A stretch of 50,748 nt of DNA from the NCBI RefSeq assembly GCF_900113175.1, contig NZ_FOOK01000025.1, positions 1-50,748 on the forward strand. The letters run 5' to 3'. This stretch comes from Planifilum fulgidum (lineage in GTDB: Bacteria > Bacillota > Bacilli > Thermoactinomycetales > DSM-44946). The translations under genes were made by a program, and so were the position numbers. The notes under the pieces are model-generated. The model was not told where the DNA came from. It ran no database searches and was given only the letters and a program-made list of their open reading frames with translations. This document shows, piece by piece, positions 16,287 through 24,943 of this stretch; the first letter of the stretch is position 1; each line of letters starts with the position of its first letter.

Positions 16287-18053
16287 TCAGGCTTCGCGTC
16301 CCACCGGTTCCTTATCCAGATGCTGAATCCGAAACAGGCGGGCGTAATGACCGTCCATCGCCATCAGTTCCTCGTGGGTGCCGGCTTCCAGCACCCGGCC
16401 GCCGTCAATGTAGTATATCCTGTCGGCGTCGGTGACCGTGGACAAGCGATGGGCCACGATGATCGTCGTCCGGTTCTTGGCCAGGCGTTTCAGGGAATCC
16501 CGGACCCGCTGCTCCGACTTCAGGTCCAGGGCGGAGGTCGCCTCATCCAGAATCAGAATCGCAGGGTCCTTCAAAAAGACCCTGGCGATGGCCAGCCTCT
16601 GCTTCTGCCCTCCCGACAGCTTGACGCCCCGCTCCCCGATCTGGGTCTCATATCCGTCGGGCAGCTGCACGATGAAATCGTGGGCGCCCGCCGCCTTGGC
16701 CGCGGCGACGATCTCCTCCATGGTCGCATCGGTGCGTCCCATCCGGATGTTTTCCAGCACCGTGCCGCTGAACAGGATGGTGTCCTGCAGCACGAGGCCG
16801 ACATGGCTTCGGAGGCTCGCCACCGTCCAGTCCCTGACGTCCACGCCGTCCACCAGCACCCGCCCCTCCGTCACATCGTAAAAGCGGGGGATGAGGGACA
16901 CAATGGAGGACTTGCCCCCTCCGCTGGGGCCGACCAGCGCCGTCGTCTTGCCCGGATCCACCACCAGATCCAGGTTTCGGAGCGCCCATTTTCCGTCATC
17001 GGCATAGCGGAACCCCACCGACTCGAAACGAATCTCCCCTTTCGGATTCCGCAGGGGGCGGGCACCGGGCCGGTCGGTGATGTCGTAGCTTTCGTCGAGA
17101 AACTCAAACACCCTGTCCATGGACGCCAGGGCCTGCGTCAAAGCGGTTGATGAGTTGACCAGCCGGCGCACGGGATTGTATATCAATCCCATGTAACCGT
17201 AGAAGGCGGTCATTTCCCCCACCGTCATCGAACCGCGGATCACCAGGAAACCGGAAAAGCCGATCACCAAAATGGGGGCGAGGTCGGTGATCGTGTTGAT
17301 TACGGCGAAGGTGACTCCGTTCCAGCGGGTGTGTTTCAGCGCCTTGTCCAGAAAATGGTGGTTGTATCGGTCAAACAATCCCTGCTCGTACCGTTCCAGG
17401 TTAAAGGCCCGAATCACCGAGATCCCCTGCACCCGCTCGTGAAGGTGACCCTGCATCTCCGCAAGAGCCTGGGACCGTTCTTTGGATCGTCTGCGAAGAT
17501 GTTGGTAAAAATATTTGACACAAACGCCATAGAGCGGAAAGATGGACAGAGCGACCAGGGTCATCCGGGGATCCATCCACAGCATGATCCCGATCGCGAT
17601 GGAGACGGTGATCAGGTCCAACCAGATGTTCATCAGCCCGGTGACGACAAATTCCTTGGTCTGTTCCACATCGTTGATCACCCGGGAGATGATCTGGCCG
17701 ACCTTCTGATTGTTGTAATAACGTAGGGACAACTTTTGAATATGGTCAAACAAACGGTTGCGGATGTCAAACAGCACCCGGTTGGCCGTCCACTGGGCGA
17801 AATATTGCCGGTAGTATTCGATCGGAAAGCGGAAGACCGTGAAAATCAACAGGGTGATGACCAGCACCCAGATCAGCCGGTGAATCTTCTCTTCCGCGGG
17901 CAGATCGGTCAAGAGCAAATCGTCCACCGTGTATTTGAGAACCAACGGCAAGAGCAGGGGAATACCGAACTTGACAATGCCAACCACCATGGTCAACCAA
18001 ACGTGCTTCCGGTACGGCCGGACAAAGCGGAGGTACCGGCGGATATTCCCCAT
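16287..18053 (-). CDS. ABC exporter, fused membrane and ATPase domains (MsbA/BmrA type)
   Basis: 588 residues: six membrane helices (about 1-310), then an ATPase domain with Walker A GPSGGGKSS, signature LSGGQKQRLAIA, Walker B ILILDEATSALD and switch His in AHRLST. All catalytic motifs are intact, so it can work as a homodimer exporting drugs or lipids. ATG 18053 (MGNIRRYLRFVRPY) is chosen over upstream Met codons because GGAG lies 9 bases before it. It is probably cotranscribed with the GHKL ATPase gene. Confidence 0.88.
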   Translation of the reverse strand: MGNIRRYLRFVRPYRKHVWLTMVVGIVKFGIPLLLPLVLKYTVDDLLLTDLPAEEKIHRLIWVLVITLLIFTVFRFPIEYYRQYFAQWTANRVLFDIRNRLFDHIQKLSLRYYNNQKVGQIISRVINDVEQTKEFVVTGLMNIWLDLITVSIAIGIMLWMDPRMTLVALSIFPLYGVCVKYFYQHLRRRSKERSQALAEMQGHLHERVQGISVIRAFNLERYEQGLFDRYNHHFLDKALKHTRWNGVTFAVINTITDLAPILVIGFSGFLVIRGSMTVGEMTAFYGYMGLIYNPVRRLVNSSTALTQALASMDRVFEFLDESYDITDRPGARPLRNPKGEIRFESVGFRYADDGKWALRNLDLVVDPGKTTALVGPSGGGKSSIVSLIPRFYDVTEGRVLVDGVDVRDWTVASLRSHVGLVLQDTILFSGTVLENIRMGRTDATMEEIVAAAKAAGAHDFIVQLPDGYETQIGERGVKLSGGQKQRLAIARVFLKDPAILILDEATSALDLKSEQRVRDSLKRLAKNRTTIIVAHRLSTVTDADRIYYIDGGRVLEAGTHEELMAMDGHYARLFRIQHLDKEPVGREA

Positions 18054-18154
18054 GAGCCTCATCTCCAGCGATATTCTTTCCGCTTTCCGCAAAGGCGGAA
18101 AGCGGCGGTTTCTCCTCTTGAAAATCGAGGGGTTTTCCAAACTAAGTTGTTTCT

Positions 18155-18163
18155 ATTATACCA
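18155..18163 (-). promoter_or_regulatory. Extended -10 promoter for the ABC exporter
   Basis: The minus strand reads TGGTATAAT here, a TGn extended -10 with a consensus TATAAT hexamer; no good -35 is present at 17 bases. Transcription would start about 95 bases before the chosen start codon. The remaining stretch to 18323 holds nothing else I recognise. Confidence 0.5.
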
Positions 18164-18323
18164 AATAACGGTCCAAGCGATGGTGAAAAAACACAGACAA
18201 AATCACATTCTTCCATTTTATTGAAAAATGGGACTCTACGGCAGCCCATTCCTCCTTCGCCGACCGTTTTTATTTGCAGAAACGGAGCGGCAATTCCGAT
18301 CGTTTCCAAAGACAAGCCCAAAT

Positions 18324-18368
18324 TCGAAAAAAAGACAAAGACCCCTTCCGGAAGGATCCGGAGGGGTC
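18324..18368 (-). terminator. Terminator of codY
   Basis: On the minus strand a stem built from GACCCC and GGGGTC (18340-18368, with an inner TCCGGA/TTCCGG pairing) is followed by TTTGTCTTTTTTT. It starts 13 bases past the codY stop codon. Confidence 0.85.
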
Positions 18369-18381
18369 TTCGCATTCTCCC

Positions 18382-19161
18382 TCAGTGACGGGCTTTTTCC
18401 AGCGCCGGGAGAAGTTTGGGATTCAGGATGCGGATGTAGGTTCCCTTCATGCCCAGCGAACGGGATTCCACCACGCCGGCGCTTTCCAGTTTACGCAGGG
18501 CGTTGACGATCACGGAGCGGGTGATGCCGACCCGGTCGGCGATTTTGCTGGCCACCAGCAATCCCTCATTTCCGTCCAGCTCGTTGAAGATGTGTTCCGC
18601 CGCCTCCAGCTCGCTGAAGGAGAGGGAGTTGATCGCCAGCTGGACGACCGCCCGGCTGCGCGCCTCCTCTTCGATCTGTCCCGCCCGTTCCCGAAGGATT
18701 TCCATTCCGGCAACGGTGGCTCCGTATTCGGCCAAAACCAGATCATCGTCGACAAATTTTTCATTCATGCGGGACAAGACGAGCGTACCCAGATGATCCC
18801 CGCCGCCGATGATCGGGACGAGGGTCGTATAGCCGTGCTTAAACATGTCCTTCATCTCAACGGGATAAGCCGTCAGGGGATCTTCCACGCTGATGTTGGC
18901 TCTCGGCTTTTCCACTTCCATCAGCGAACGGGCATACTCCCGAGGGAATTGCCGCTCCTTCAGGTACTTCTCCATCCGTTCGTTTTCGATCTCATGATCG
19001 ATGGCAAGTCCCAACAGCTTCCCGTCGGGGTTGACAATATATACATTGGCTCCGATCACATCGCAAAGCGCCTGGGCCACTTCGTCAAAATCCACGAGGT
19101 GATGACCGACATTCTTCTGCAGTATCCGGGAAATTCGCCTCGTTTTTTGAAGCAAATCCAT
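18382..19161 (-). CDS. codY: GTP-sensing global regulator CodY
   Basis: 259 residues, exactly the usual CodY length. The N-terminal GAF domain (about 1-155) binds branched-chain amino acids, and the C-terminal winged helix ([20 protein letters not shown], then [16 protein letters not shown]) binds DNA. It represses amino-acid and adaptation genes in rich conditions. ATG 19161 is chosen because AGGAGG lies 8 bases before it, which gives [14 protein letters not shown] like other CodY starts; an ATG 6 bases earlier is too close to the site. It stands alone here, not in the codV-clpQY operon seen in Bacillus. Confidence 0.97.
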   Translation of the reverse strand: MDLLQKTRRISRILQKNVGHHLVDFDEVAQALCDVIGANVYIVNPDGKLLGLAIDHEIENERMEKYLKERQFPREYARSLMEVEKPRANISVEDPLTAYPVEMKDMFKHGYTTLVPIIGGGDHLGTLVLSRMNEKFVDDDLVLAEYGATVAGMEILRERAGQIEEEARSRAVVQLAINSLSFSELEAAEHIFNELDGNEGLLVASKIADRVGITRSVIVNALRKLESAGVVESRSLGMKGTYIRILNPKLLPALEKARH

Positions 19162-19349
19162 TTTCATTTCCTCCTCAATCTTTTGATCGCACCCTCTTTC
19201 GAAATTAGCAGGGTGTTTTGATATAATAGATATGGGGTTGATCTCCCCACTCCATTATGCAATATTTATAGACATGATCACAGTCGAGTTTGTGAACACT
19301 TTTTGACTTTTTATATTATTTGAAATTGCTTCCTGGCCTTTGGAAACCG

Positions 19350-19871
19350 TTACAGAAACGCGGCCAGGGACGGTCTCCAGATAATCCACTCGACCTTGCC
19401 GTCGACGCGGTCGATGGGAACCAGGCCGACGCTTTCGTAACGGCTGTCGCGGCTGGCATGCTTGTGGCGGTTGTCCCCCAGGACAAAGACGGTGCCCGGT
19501 TTGACCGTGACCGGTCCGAAGTTCCCGTCCTCGATTTTGGTGTCGATGTAGGGTTCCGGCACCGCCTTGCCGTTTCGGTACAACACGCCGGAACGGATCT
19601 CGATCCGGTCACCGGAGACGCCGACCACCCGTTTGACCAGATAGCGTCCGTCCTGGGCCGGATCCTCAAAGGTGATCACGTCACCCACCTGCGGTTCATT
19701 GAACAAGTAGGCAAACCGGTTGATGAACAACCGATCGCCGTCTTCCAGGGTGGGCTCCATCGACGTGCCGTTGACCACGGACAGGGCGAAGCCGTATTGA
19801 TTGACGGCGAACACGAAAGCGAAGGCCAACAGACCCGTCCGCATCCACCTGAAAATGCGACGCTTCCTCAT
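19350..19871 (-). CDS. lepB: Signal peptidase I
   Basis: 173 residues, single N-terminal membrane anchor (about 10-30), then the serine-lysine dyad: S37 in NGTSMEPTL and K80 in RYLVKRVVG. GDNRHKHASRDSRYES is the conserved box D/E region. It removes signal peptides from exported proteins at the outer membrane face. The lone N-terminal anchor matches Bacillus SipS types. It lies 9 bases after the DUF402 gene, with which it is probably cotranscribed. Confidence 0.93.
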   Translation of the reverse strand: MRKRRIFRWMRTGLLAFAFVFAVNQYGFALSVVNGTSMEPTLEDGDRLFINRFAYLFNEPQVGDVITFEDPAQDGRYLVKRVVGVSGDRIEIRSGVLYRNGKAVPEPYIDTKIEDGNFGPVTVKPGTVFVLGDNRHKHASRDSRYESVGLVPIDRVDGKVEWIIWRPSLAAFL

Positions 19872-19880
19872 CTTTCACCT

Positions 19881-20423
19881 TCACTCCATCAAACGGGATT
19901 TGTAGGATTGAAAACGATGATACCAGCGGTTTGCCCATTCGGGAGTGAAGGGTTCTTCCCCCCTGCGAGCCATGCGGTCGACGCGCTCGACCGTCTCCTC
20001 GATTTTTTTCACCACTTCGTCGGGATAGGAATAGCGAACCCGGTTTTGGTCGAATTCCTCCCGGTCCACCCAACGGCGTTCCCCATCCTGTTCGACCACG
20101 AGATCCAGATCGTAGTCGATGTAGGACAGCACCCCGTTCCGGTACCGGTACGGGGAGGCGATATGGGTATACAACCGGAAATTTCCTTCCTTTCCGAACA
20201 CGGCGAGGGTGTGATACCAATCAAAGCGGTGAAACCGGCCGATGGTCAGGCCTGAAAAAACCCATTCCCTCCCGTCCGCTTCCACCACTTCCACATTGTA
20301 ATTGGCGATGACCAGAGGTTCCCCCTTTTCCAGGACCAGCGACTTTTTCCACGCGCGGTGCAAGCGTTCCCCGTGCTTGTAACTTTCGATCCGTATGACT
20401 GCTCCTTCCTCCGGCAGGATCAT
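19881..20423 (-). CDS. DUF402 nucleoside tri/diphosphate phosphatase (Ntdp-like)
   Basis: 180 residues with the DUF402/FomD fold. Conserved blocks are ESYKHGERLHRAWKK near the start and YIDYDLDLVV, YDLD residues providing the metal site, then WVDREEFDQNR. Homologues in Bacillus and Staphylococcus (YgaC/Sa1684 type) hydrolyse nucleoside tri- and diphosphates. ATG 20423 is used because GGAGGG lies 6 bases upstream; 14 further codons upstream lack a site. It is divergent from proC. Confidence 0.8.
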   Translation of the reverse strand: MILPEEGAVIRIESYKHGERLHRAWKKSLVLEKGEPLVIANYNVEVVEADGREWVFSGLTIGRFHRFDWYHTLAVFGKEGNFRLYTHIASPYRYRNGVLSYIDYDLDLVVEQDGERRWVDREEFDQNRVRYSYPDEVVKKIEETVERVDRMARRGEEPFTPEWANRWYHRFQSYKSRLME

Positions 20424-20537
20424 CCTTTTCCCTCCGTCATCTTTGCACATTCTCTTTATTGCCAAAACGTTGACAGATTAAAACAAGACAAAACATAAAA
20501 TACCCAAAATCTTTCCAATGAACAACCGCTTCCCCCC

Positions 20538-20566
20538 TTGACACGGCGGCGTCCCTCAGGCATAAT
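20538..20566 (+). promoter_or_regulatory. Sigma-A promoter of the proC T-box transcript
   Basis: A perfect TTGACA (20538-20543) and CATAAT (20561-20566) are spaced by 17 bases. Transcription would start near 20573, shortly before stem I of the T-box leader. Confidence 0.8.
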
Positions 20567-20589
20567 GGGTTAAACAACCGGACGGAATA

Positions 20590-20857
20590 CGGGATAAACG
20601 CAATGACGGAGACCAGTACGGACGGCTTACCGTTCAGAGAGCGGCACTCTCAGGCTGCAAGGTGCCGCCGGGATGCCGCCCGGAACCCATCTCCCGAGCG
20701 GACGGTGATGAATCGGCACGGAGCACGCTCCGTTATCAAGGAGGCGGCCGGATTTTTCCTGCCGCGACGAGGTGGGCACGCTCGTGCCAAACGAGGTGGT
20801 ACCGCGGAAGAGGAACCCTCTTTCGTCCTTGGGGCGAAGGAGGGTTTTCTGTTTTCT
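20590..20857 (+). promoter_or_regulatory. T-box riboswitch, proline specifier CCC, controlling proC
   Basis: Stem I carries the AGAGAG box (20636-20641) and a GGAA stretch followed by specifier CCC (20686-20688), a proline codon. The T-box core GAGGTGGTACCGCGG (20793-20807) can pair with the tRNA acceptor end through its UGG-type bulge. It is followed by a terminator with a 12-bp stem (20816-20844, two G-U pairs) and TTTTCTGTTTTC. Uncharged tRNA-Pro would stabilise the antiterminator and switch on proC when proline is short. The specifier agrees with the gene. Confidence 0.92.
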
Positions 20858-20885
20858 CGATTCCTACGTCAGGAGGGGAAACGGG

Positions 20886-21722
20886 ATGAAGGGAGCGGAA
20901 CGCATCTGTTTTATCGGAGCCGGCGCCATGGCGGAGGCGATGCTGGCCGGCCTGCTGAAAAATCGGCGGATCGATGCCGACAGGGTGAGCGTCTTTAACC
21001 GTCAGCGGCGGGATCGGCTGGACAAACTGAAAAGGACCTACGGCGTCCGGATTCCCGAGGACCGGGGAAGGGCGGTTCTTGAAGCGGACACCGTGATTCT
21101 GGCGGTGAAGCCGAAGGATGTGCAGGAAGCCCTCACCCAGTGGAGGGACTATTTCCACAAGGGCCAGCGGATCATCTCCGTCGCCGCCGGCATCTCCACG
21201 GAGGCGGTGGAGAAGATGATCGCCGCAGAGATTCCGGTGATCCGGGCCATGCCCAACACCTCCTGCACCATCGGACTTTCCGCCACGGCCCTCTGCGCCG
21301 GAAAGTGGGCAAAACCCGCGGACATGGAAGCGGCGCGTTACCTGTTCTCCGCCATCGGCTCCGCGGTCATCGTGGACGAAGAGGCGATGGACTCCGTGAC
21401 CGCCCTGTCGGGAAGCGGCCCGGCCTATATCTATTTCATGGTCGAAGCCCTGGAACGGGCCGGGGTGGAGGCGGGACTTTCGAAGGAGATCTCCCGCGAG
21501 CTCACCCTGCAGACCCTCCTCGGCGCGGCTCACATGCTGATGGAGACCCGGGAAGAACCGGCGGAACTGCGCCGCAAGGTCACTTCCCCGGGCGGAACAA
21601 CGATGGCCGGCCTGGAGGAGCTGAAACGCCGCCGATTTGATGAAGCGATCAAAAGCGCCGTCCTGCGGGCCAAATCCCGCTCGCGGGAACTGGGAAATCT
21701 GCTGGAACAGGGAGTGAAGTGA
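20886..21722 (+). CDS. proC: Pyrroline-5-carboxylate reductase
   Basis: 278 residues. N-terminal NAD(P)-binding motif ICFIGAGAMAEAML; AVKPKDV and MPNTSCTIG are conserved turns of the cofactor domain. The C-terminal dimer helix has SGSGPAYIYFMVEAL and TSPGGTTMAGL with the substrate-binding residues. It makes proline from pyrroline-5-carboxylate, the last step of proline synthesis. ATG 20886 has AGGAGGGG 7 bases upstream. Control by the proline T-box just before it confirms the role. Confidence 0.96.
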   Translation: MKGAERICFIGAGAMAEAMLAGLLKNRRIDADRVSVFNRQRRDRLDKLKRTYGVRIPEDRGRAVLEADTVILAVKPKDVQEALTQWRDYFHKGQRIISVAAGISTEAVEKMIAAEIPVIRAMPNTSCTIGLSATALCAGKWAKPADMEAARYLFSAIGSAVIVDEEAMDSVTALSGSGPAYIYFMVEALERAGVEAGLSKEISRELTLQTLLGAAHMLMETREEPAELRRKVTSPGGTTMAGLEELKRRRFDEAIKSAVLRAKSRSRELGNLLEQGVK

Positions 21723-21770
21723 CGAAAACCTGCCGGAAGCCCGGACCGACCAAGAACGTCGGGAGGAACG

Positions 21771-21804
21771 AAAAAAGCCGGGAAAAATGTTCCCCGGCTT
21801 TTTT
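21771..21804. terminator. Bidirectional terminator between proC and the S8 protease
   Basis: GCCGGG (21777-21782) pairs with CCCGGC (21793-21798). Six A lie before it and six T after it, so it can stop both convergent transcripts. Confidence 0.88.
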
Positions 21805-21858
21805 CCTTATTTATTAATAGAGTGATCCCGCCGGTTTTGCACCCGGCCGCGGATCGCT

Positions 21859-23169
21859 TTATCCCGTCGCGCCGCCGGAAACCTTGGGTCTCTGAAACTC
21901 GAGATACGCCCGGGCCATGTCCACCGCCTTTCTGGCATCGAGATATCCCGCCTGATCGCCGGCCATCGGCTGGGCCGTGCTCATCAAAATGCTCTTCACG
22001 TCGTTCGGGCTCAGATAGGGGTTGGCCTCCAACATCAGGGCGACCACCCCGGCGCAGATGGGGGTGGCCATCGATGTGCCGGAAAGGTGGATATAATGTT
22101 CGCCGACGCGGTTTTCAGGCAGCAGCTCTTCCAGAGTCGAACCGGGCGCGGACAGGGAGACGATGTCGGTCCCCGGAGCGTACACATCCGGCTTCACCAG
22201 CTGATCGATCGTCGGCCCCCGGCTGGAAAAGGGCGCCTTCTCGTCGTCGCTCCGATCGGGGGTGTTCCGGTCGTCCGCCGCGCCGACGGTGAGAATGACC
22301 GGATCGATGCCCGGCGTGCTGATCATCAGCGGTTCGGGACCTTCGTTGCCGGCGGCGGCGCAGACGACCAGCCCGCTGTGCCACGCCCTCTCCACCGCCT
22401 GGCATAGGGGGTCGTCCCGGTACGATTCGTAGGCCGGTGCCCCGAGGGAGAGGGAGAGAATCCGGATTCCCAGCTCCTCCTTGTGCTCGACGCACCACTC
22501 CACCCCCCGAATCACCGTCGACAGACGCCCCCCTCCTTCGGCGTCCAGCACCTTCACGCCCACCAGGTTGGCTTCAGGGGCGGGACCGACGTACAATCCC
22601 TCCGAATGGTACCCTCCTCCCGCCGCATCCCCGGCGCAGTGGGTCCCGTGCCCATGGTCATCGTAAGCTTCCTCCCGGTTTCCCACCAGGTCGGCGAAGG
22701 CGATGATCCGGTTGTCCGGTTTGGTCAGATCCCCGTGGGGATGGATCCCGGTGTCGATGACGGCGATGGTGACGCCTTTCCCGGTAAACCCCAGCCGGTC
22801 GTGAACTTCAAAGGATCTGGTGGTCTTGGAAGCCACATCGAGAAAAGCGTGCACCTCGCGGTCGTAATAGATGCGGAAAACCCCTTCATGATCGGTCAAG
22901 TCGCGGATCGTGTCGGGGTGAAGCCGGCCGTAGCAGCCGTTCAGCAGCCGAATCTCCCCGCCGATGGAATCGCAGGACCGTTTCCGGCACCTGCGGAGGA
23001 CATCCTTTCGCTTCTCCTCCTCCGCCTCCCTTTTGAAACGGATGATGACCGGAACCGCCTCGTCCCGTCCGTCCCCGCCCCTTTTGCGCCGCTTTCGGAG
23101 CTGATGAACCAGACCCGGATCAAGCGGGCGGGAAGCCTCTTCAAACCAGGCTTTGCCCAATTTTCTCAC
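21859..23169 (-). CDS. aprX: Subtilisin-family serine protease, AprX-like
   Basis: 436 residues, close to AprX of Bacillus (about 440). Catalytic residues are D139 (AVIDTGIHPHG), H174 (DDHGHGTHCAG), N275 (AAAGNEGP, oxyanion) and S366 (LSGTSMATP). There is no signal peptide, as in AprX, which acts inside the cell; residues 1-120 form a basic N-terminal prodomain-like part. Start is GTG 23169 or TTG 23160: GAGGGGG sits next to the GTG and 9 bases before the TTG, so the latter is possible. Confidence 0.88.
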   Translation of the reverse strand: MRKLGKAWFEEASRPLDPGLVHQLRKRRKRGGDGRDEAVPVIIRFKREAEEEKRKDVLRRCRKRSCDSIGGEIRLLNGCYGRLHPDTIRDLTDHEGVFRIYYDREVHAFLDVASKTTRSFEVHDRLGFTGKGVTIAVIDTGIHPHGDLTKPDNRIIAFADLVGNREEAYDDHGHGTHCAGDAAGGGYHSEGLYVGPAPEANLVGVKVLDAEGGGRLSTVIRGVEWCVEHKEELGIRILSLSLGAPAYESYRDDPLCQAVERAWHSGLVVCAAAGNEGPEPLMISTPGIDPVILTVGAADDRNTPDRSDDEKAPFSSRGPTIDQLVKPDVYAPGTDIVSLSAPGSTLEELLPENRVGEHYIHLSGTSMATPICAGVVALMLEANPYLSPNDVKSILMSTAQPMAGDQAGYLDARKAVDMARAYLEFQRPKVSGGATG

Positions 23170-23326
23170 CCCCTCTACATCATTGTTTCGGCGGGAAAAA
23201 GGTCAATCCCTCCAAAAGACAAAAAAATAAAAACTATTAGAAAATGAGGAGAATCACACCCGCCCTTTTTCCCACTCTTTACAAAGCGGAAAAAGCCAAG
23301 GGAACGGGGCTCCCCCCATTCCGCCG

Positions 23327-23776
23327 TCATCCGGGACTGGCCTTCCTGATTATCCTCCCGTTTTGAAACATCAGTTCCTTTCCCAGTGTGGTGTCGCAAA
23401 TATTGGCATATCCCAAATGCAAGTAAAAAGGGAGCAGCTTTCTCGTCCCTTCGTCAATGGTGATCCAGATCCGCTTCGCTCCTTTTTGGCGGAAACGCTC
23501 TTCCAAAGTGGAGACCAGGCGCCTTCCGATCCCCCTCCCCTGGTAATCGGGATGCACCGCCAGGCAATAGAAAAAACCGGTGCTTCCGTCCATGGTGCCG
23601 ACTATTGCCCCGACGATGCGACCGTCCACCTCGGCCACCAGGACCAGATCGCGATCCCGCGCCAATTGTTTCGCCAGTTCCTGAAGGGTTTCCCTTTCCG
23701 AATCGCGTGACGCGGTCAACTGCCAAATCCGGGAAACATCATGGACATCGGACAATTGAAACGATCGAAGCAGCAT
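23327..23776 (-). CDS. GNAT-family N-acetyltransferase
   Basis: 149 residues, a minimal GNAT. Motif A is LAVHPDYQGRGIGRRLVSTL with the acetyl-CoA pyrophosphate loop Q-G-R-G-I-G. Motif B contains LPFYLHLGYAN, the usual Tyr-bearing turn. AGGAGTG stands before the ATG. The substrate is not evident. It stands alone between the protease and a membrane-protein gene. Confidence 0.85.
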   Translation of the reverse strand: MLLRSFQLSDVHDVSRIWQLTASRDSERETLQELAKQLARDRDLVLVAEVDGRIVGAIVGTMDGSTGFFYCLAVHPDYQGRGIGRRLVSTLEERFRQKGAKRIWITIDEGTRKLLPFYLHLGYANICDTTLGKELMFQNGRIIRKASPG

Positions 23777-23924
23777 GACACGATCACTCCTCTGATGGCC
23801 CGATTCTTTAAGTTTATCTCATCGAACTCCTGTTGACAATGTGCGACTTCAAAGCTTTAAAATGCCGGTTTGTCAGCCGAAACCGGGTCCGATGAACGTA
23901 TCCGAAGCCTTGACACCCCCTTCG

Positions 23925-24587
23925 TCATTTCGCCATTCCCGCCCAGGGGAGAAAGAGCAGGAGTGAAATCGACACGAATCCCCGCAGCGGAACCTCCACC
24001 CAGCTGACAAACAGGGCCCCCAGGAGCACAACGGCCCAGATAAACAGGGACCATCCGGCCAAACCGTTGGAGACTCGCTTGTTCTGAAACATGACGCCCG
24101 TGGATATCAGACCGCTGATCGCATAACACGTGTTGCTGAACACACCCGTCATGCGGATCAGCAATCGGTCCCAAGCGTTAAAATGGCCCGCCAGCTCCGG
24201 CGACGGCATCTGCATGAACAGCTCGGAAAGGGCCGGAATGATGGTCATCTGAATCAGATCGTGCAGAATCTCCGTGGCGGCCCCGATAATCCAGATCAAG
24301 AGGGCCATCTGCAGGACGGGACGGTACATCGAATGAAATCCCGACAGCCAAATGTAAAAGGCGAGAGTGATCGCCAGCGTGGCAAACATCCAGCTTGCCC
24401 ATGACCAGAAAACAGCCGTCTCGTGCTCGGCAATGTAGTACATCCGCTCCATCTGGGTACCGCGAAATGTTCCGGTGAGGTACACTCCCATCAAGGTGAG
24501 CGCGGCCACATGGATGACTGCCGCTCCCTTGAGCACCCAGGGATGCCATTCCGTCAACTTCCACCTGTGGGTTCGGCTCCAATTCAT
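23925..24587 (-). CDS. Membrane protein of unknown function, about six helices
   Basis: 220 residues. Hydrophobic segments appear at about 20-40, 60-85, 90-115, 145-170, 175-190 and 195-215. Polar loop residues include HDLIQM and the sequence HFNAWDRLLIRMTG. I recognise no family. The ATG at 24587 has GGGGG 7 bases upstream; an ATG five codons earlier lacks a site. No neighbour hints at the role. Confidence 0.6.
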   Translation of the reverse strand: MNWSRTHRWKLTEWHPWVLKGAAVIHVAALTLMGVYLTGTFRGTQMERMYYIAEHETAVFWSWASWMFATLAITLAFYIWLSGFHSMYRPVLQMALLIWIIGAATEILHDLIQMTIIPALSELFMQMPSPELAGHFNAWDRLLIRMTGVFSNTCYAISGLISTGVMFQNKRVSNGLAGWSLFIWAVVLLGALFVSWVEVPLRGFVSISLLLFLPWAGMAK

Positions 24588-24943
24588 CGGCCACGCCCCC
24601 ATACCAATAATTTTTCATCGATTCTGAGGACACCTAATATGTTATATATCCAAAAAAGCGGAAGGAAAAAACAACAATCGACAAATCCGGTGTCCTCACG
24701 CAGACGAAAAAGCAAAAAGGCGGCGAACGGACAACCTTCCGATAACGGGGGGCTTTCCCTGAAACTTTCGCGGAGGGGACGGTCCGATCGCTAAAGTCGC
24801 ACCAGGGGAAAACGCTCATGTTATTAACAGAAACGAAAAAAACAGAAAAAGAGTTCCCTTCCGCGACAGCCGTCCCGCGGCAGCACTTCTTCCCGCTCCG
24901 CTGATGAATGATACAATGGGGAAAAAACGGGGGGCGATAAACC
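24588..24943. other. About 350 bases upstream of the molybdopterin oxidoreductase, no gene
   Basis: AT-rich blocks around 24650-24720 lie between two divergent genes, so promoters for both should be here. I looked for a molybdenum-cofactor or other riboswitch ahead of the oxidoreductase gene and could not fit one. There is no convincing open frame. Confidence 0.4.

Noticed and set aside
24634-24943. Possible riboswitch (molybdenum cofactor or other) ahead of the oxidoreductase gene
   Set aside because: I could not fit the conserved core or stems of any class I know, and no terminator or ribosome-site sequestration is evident.
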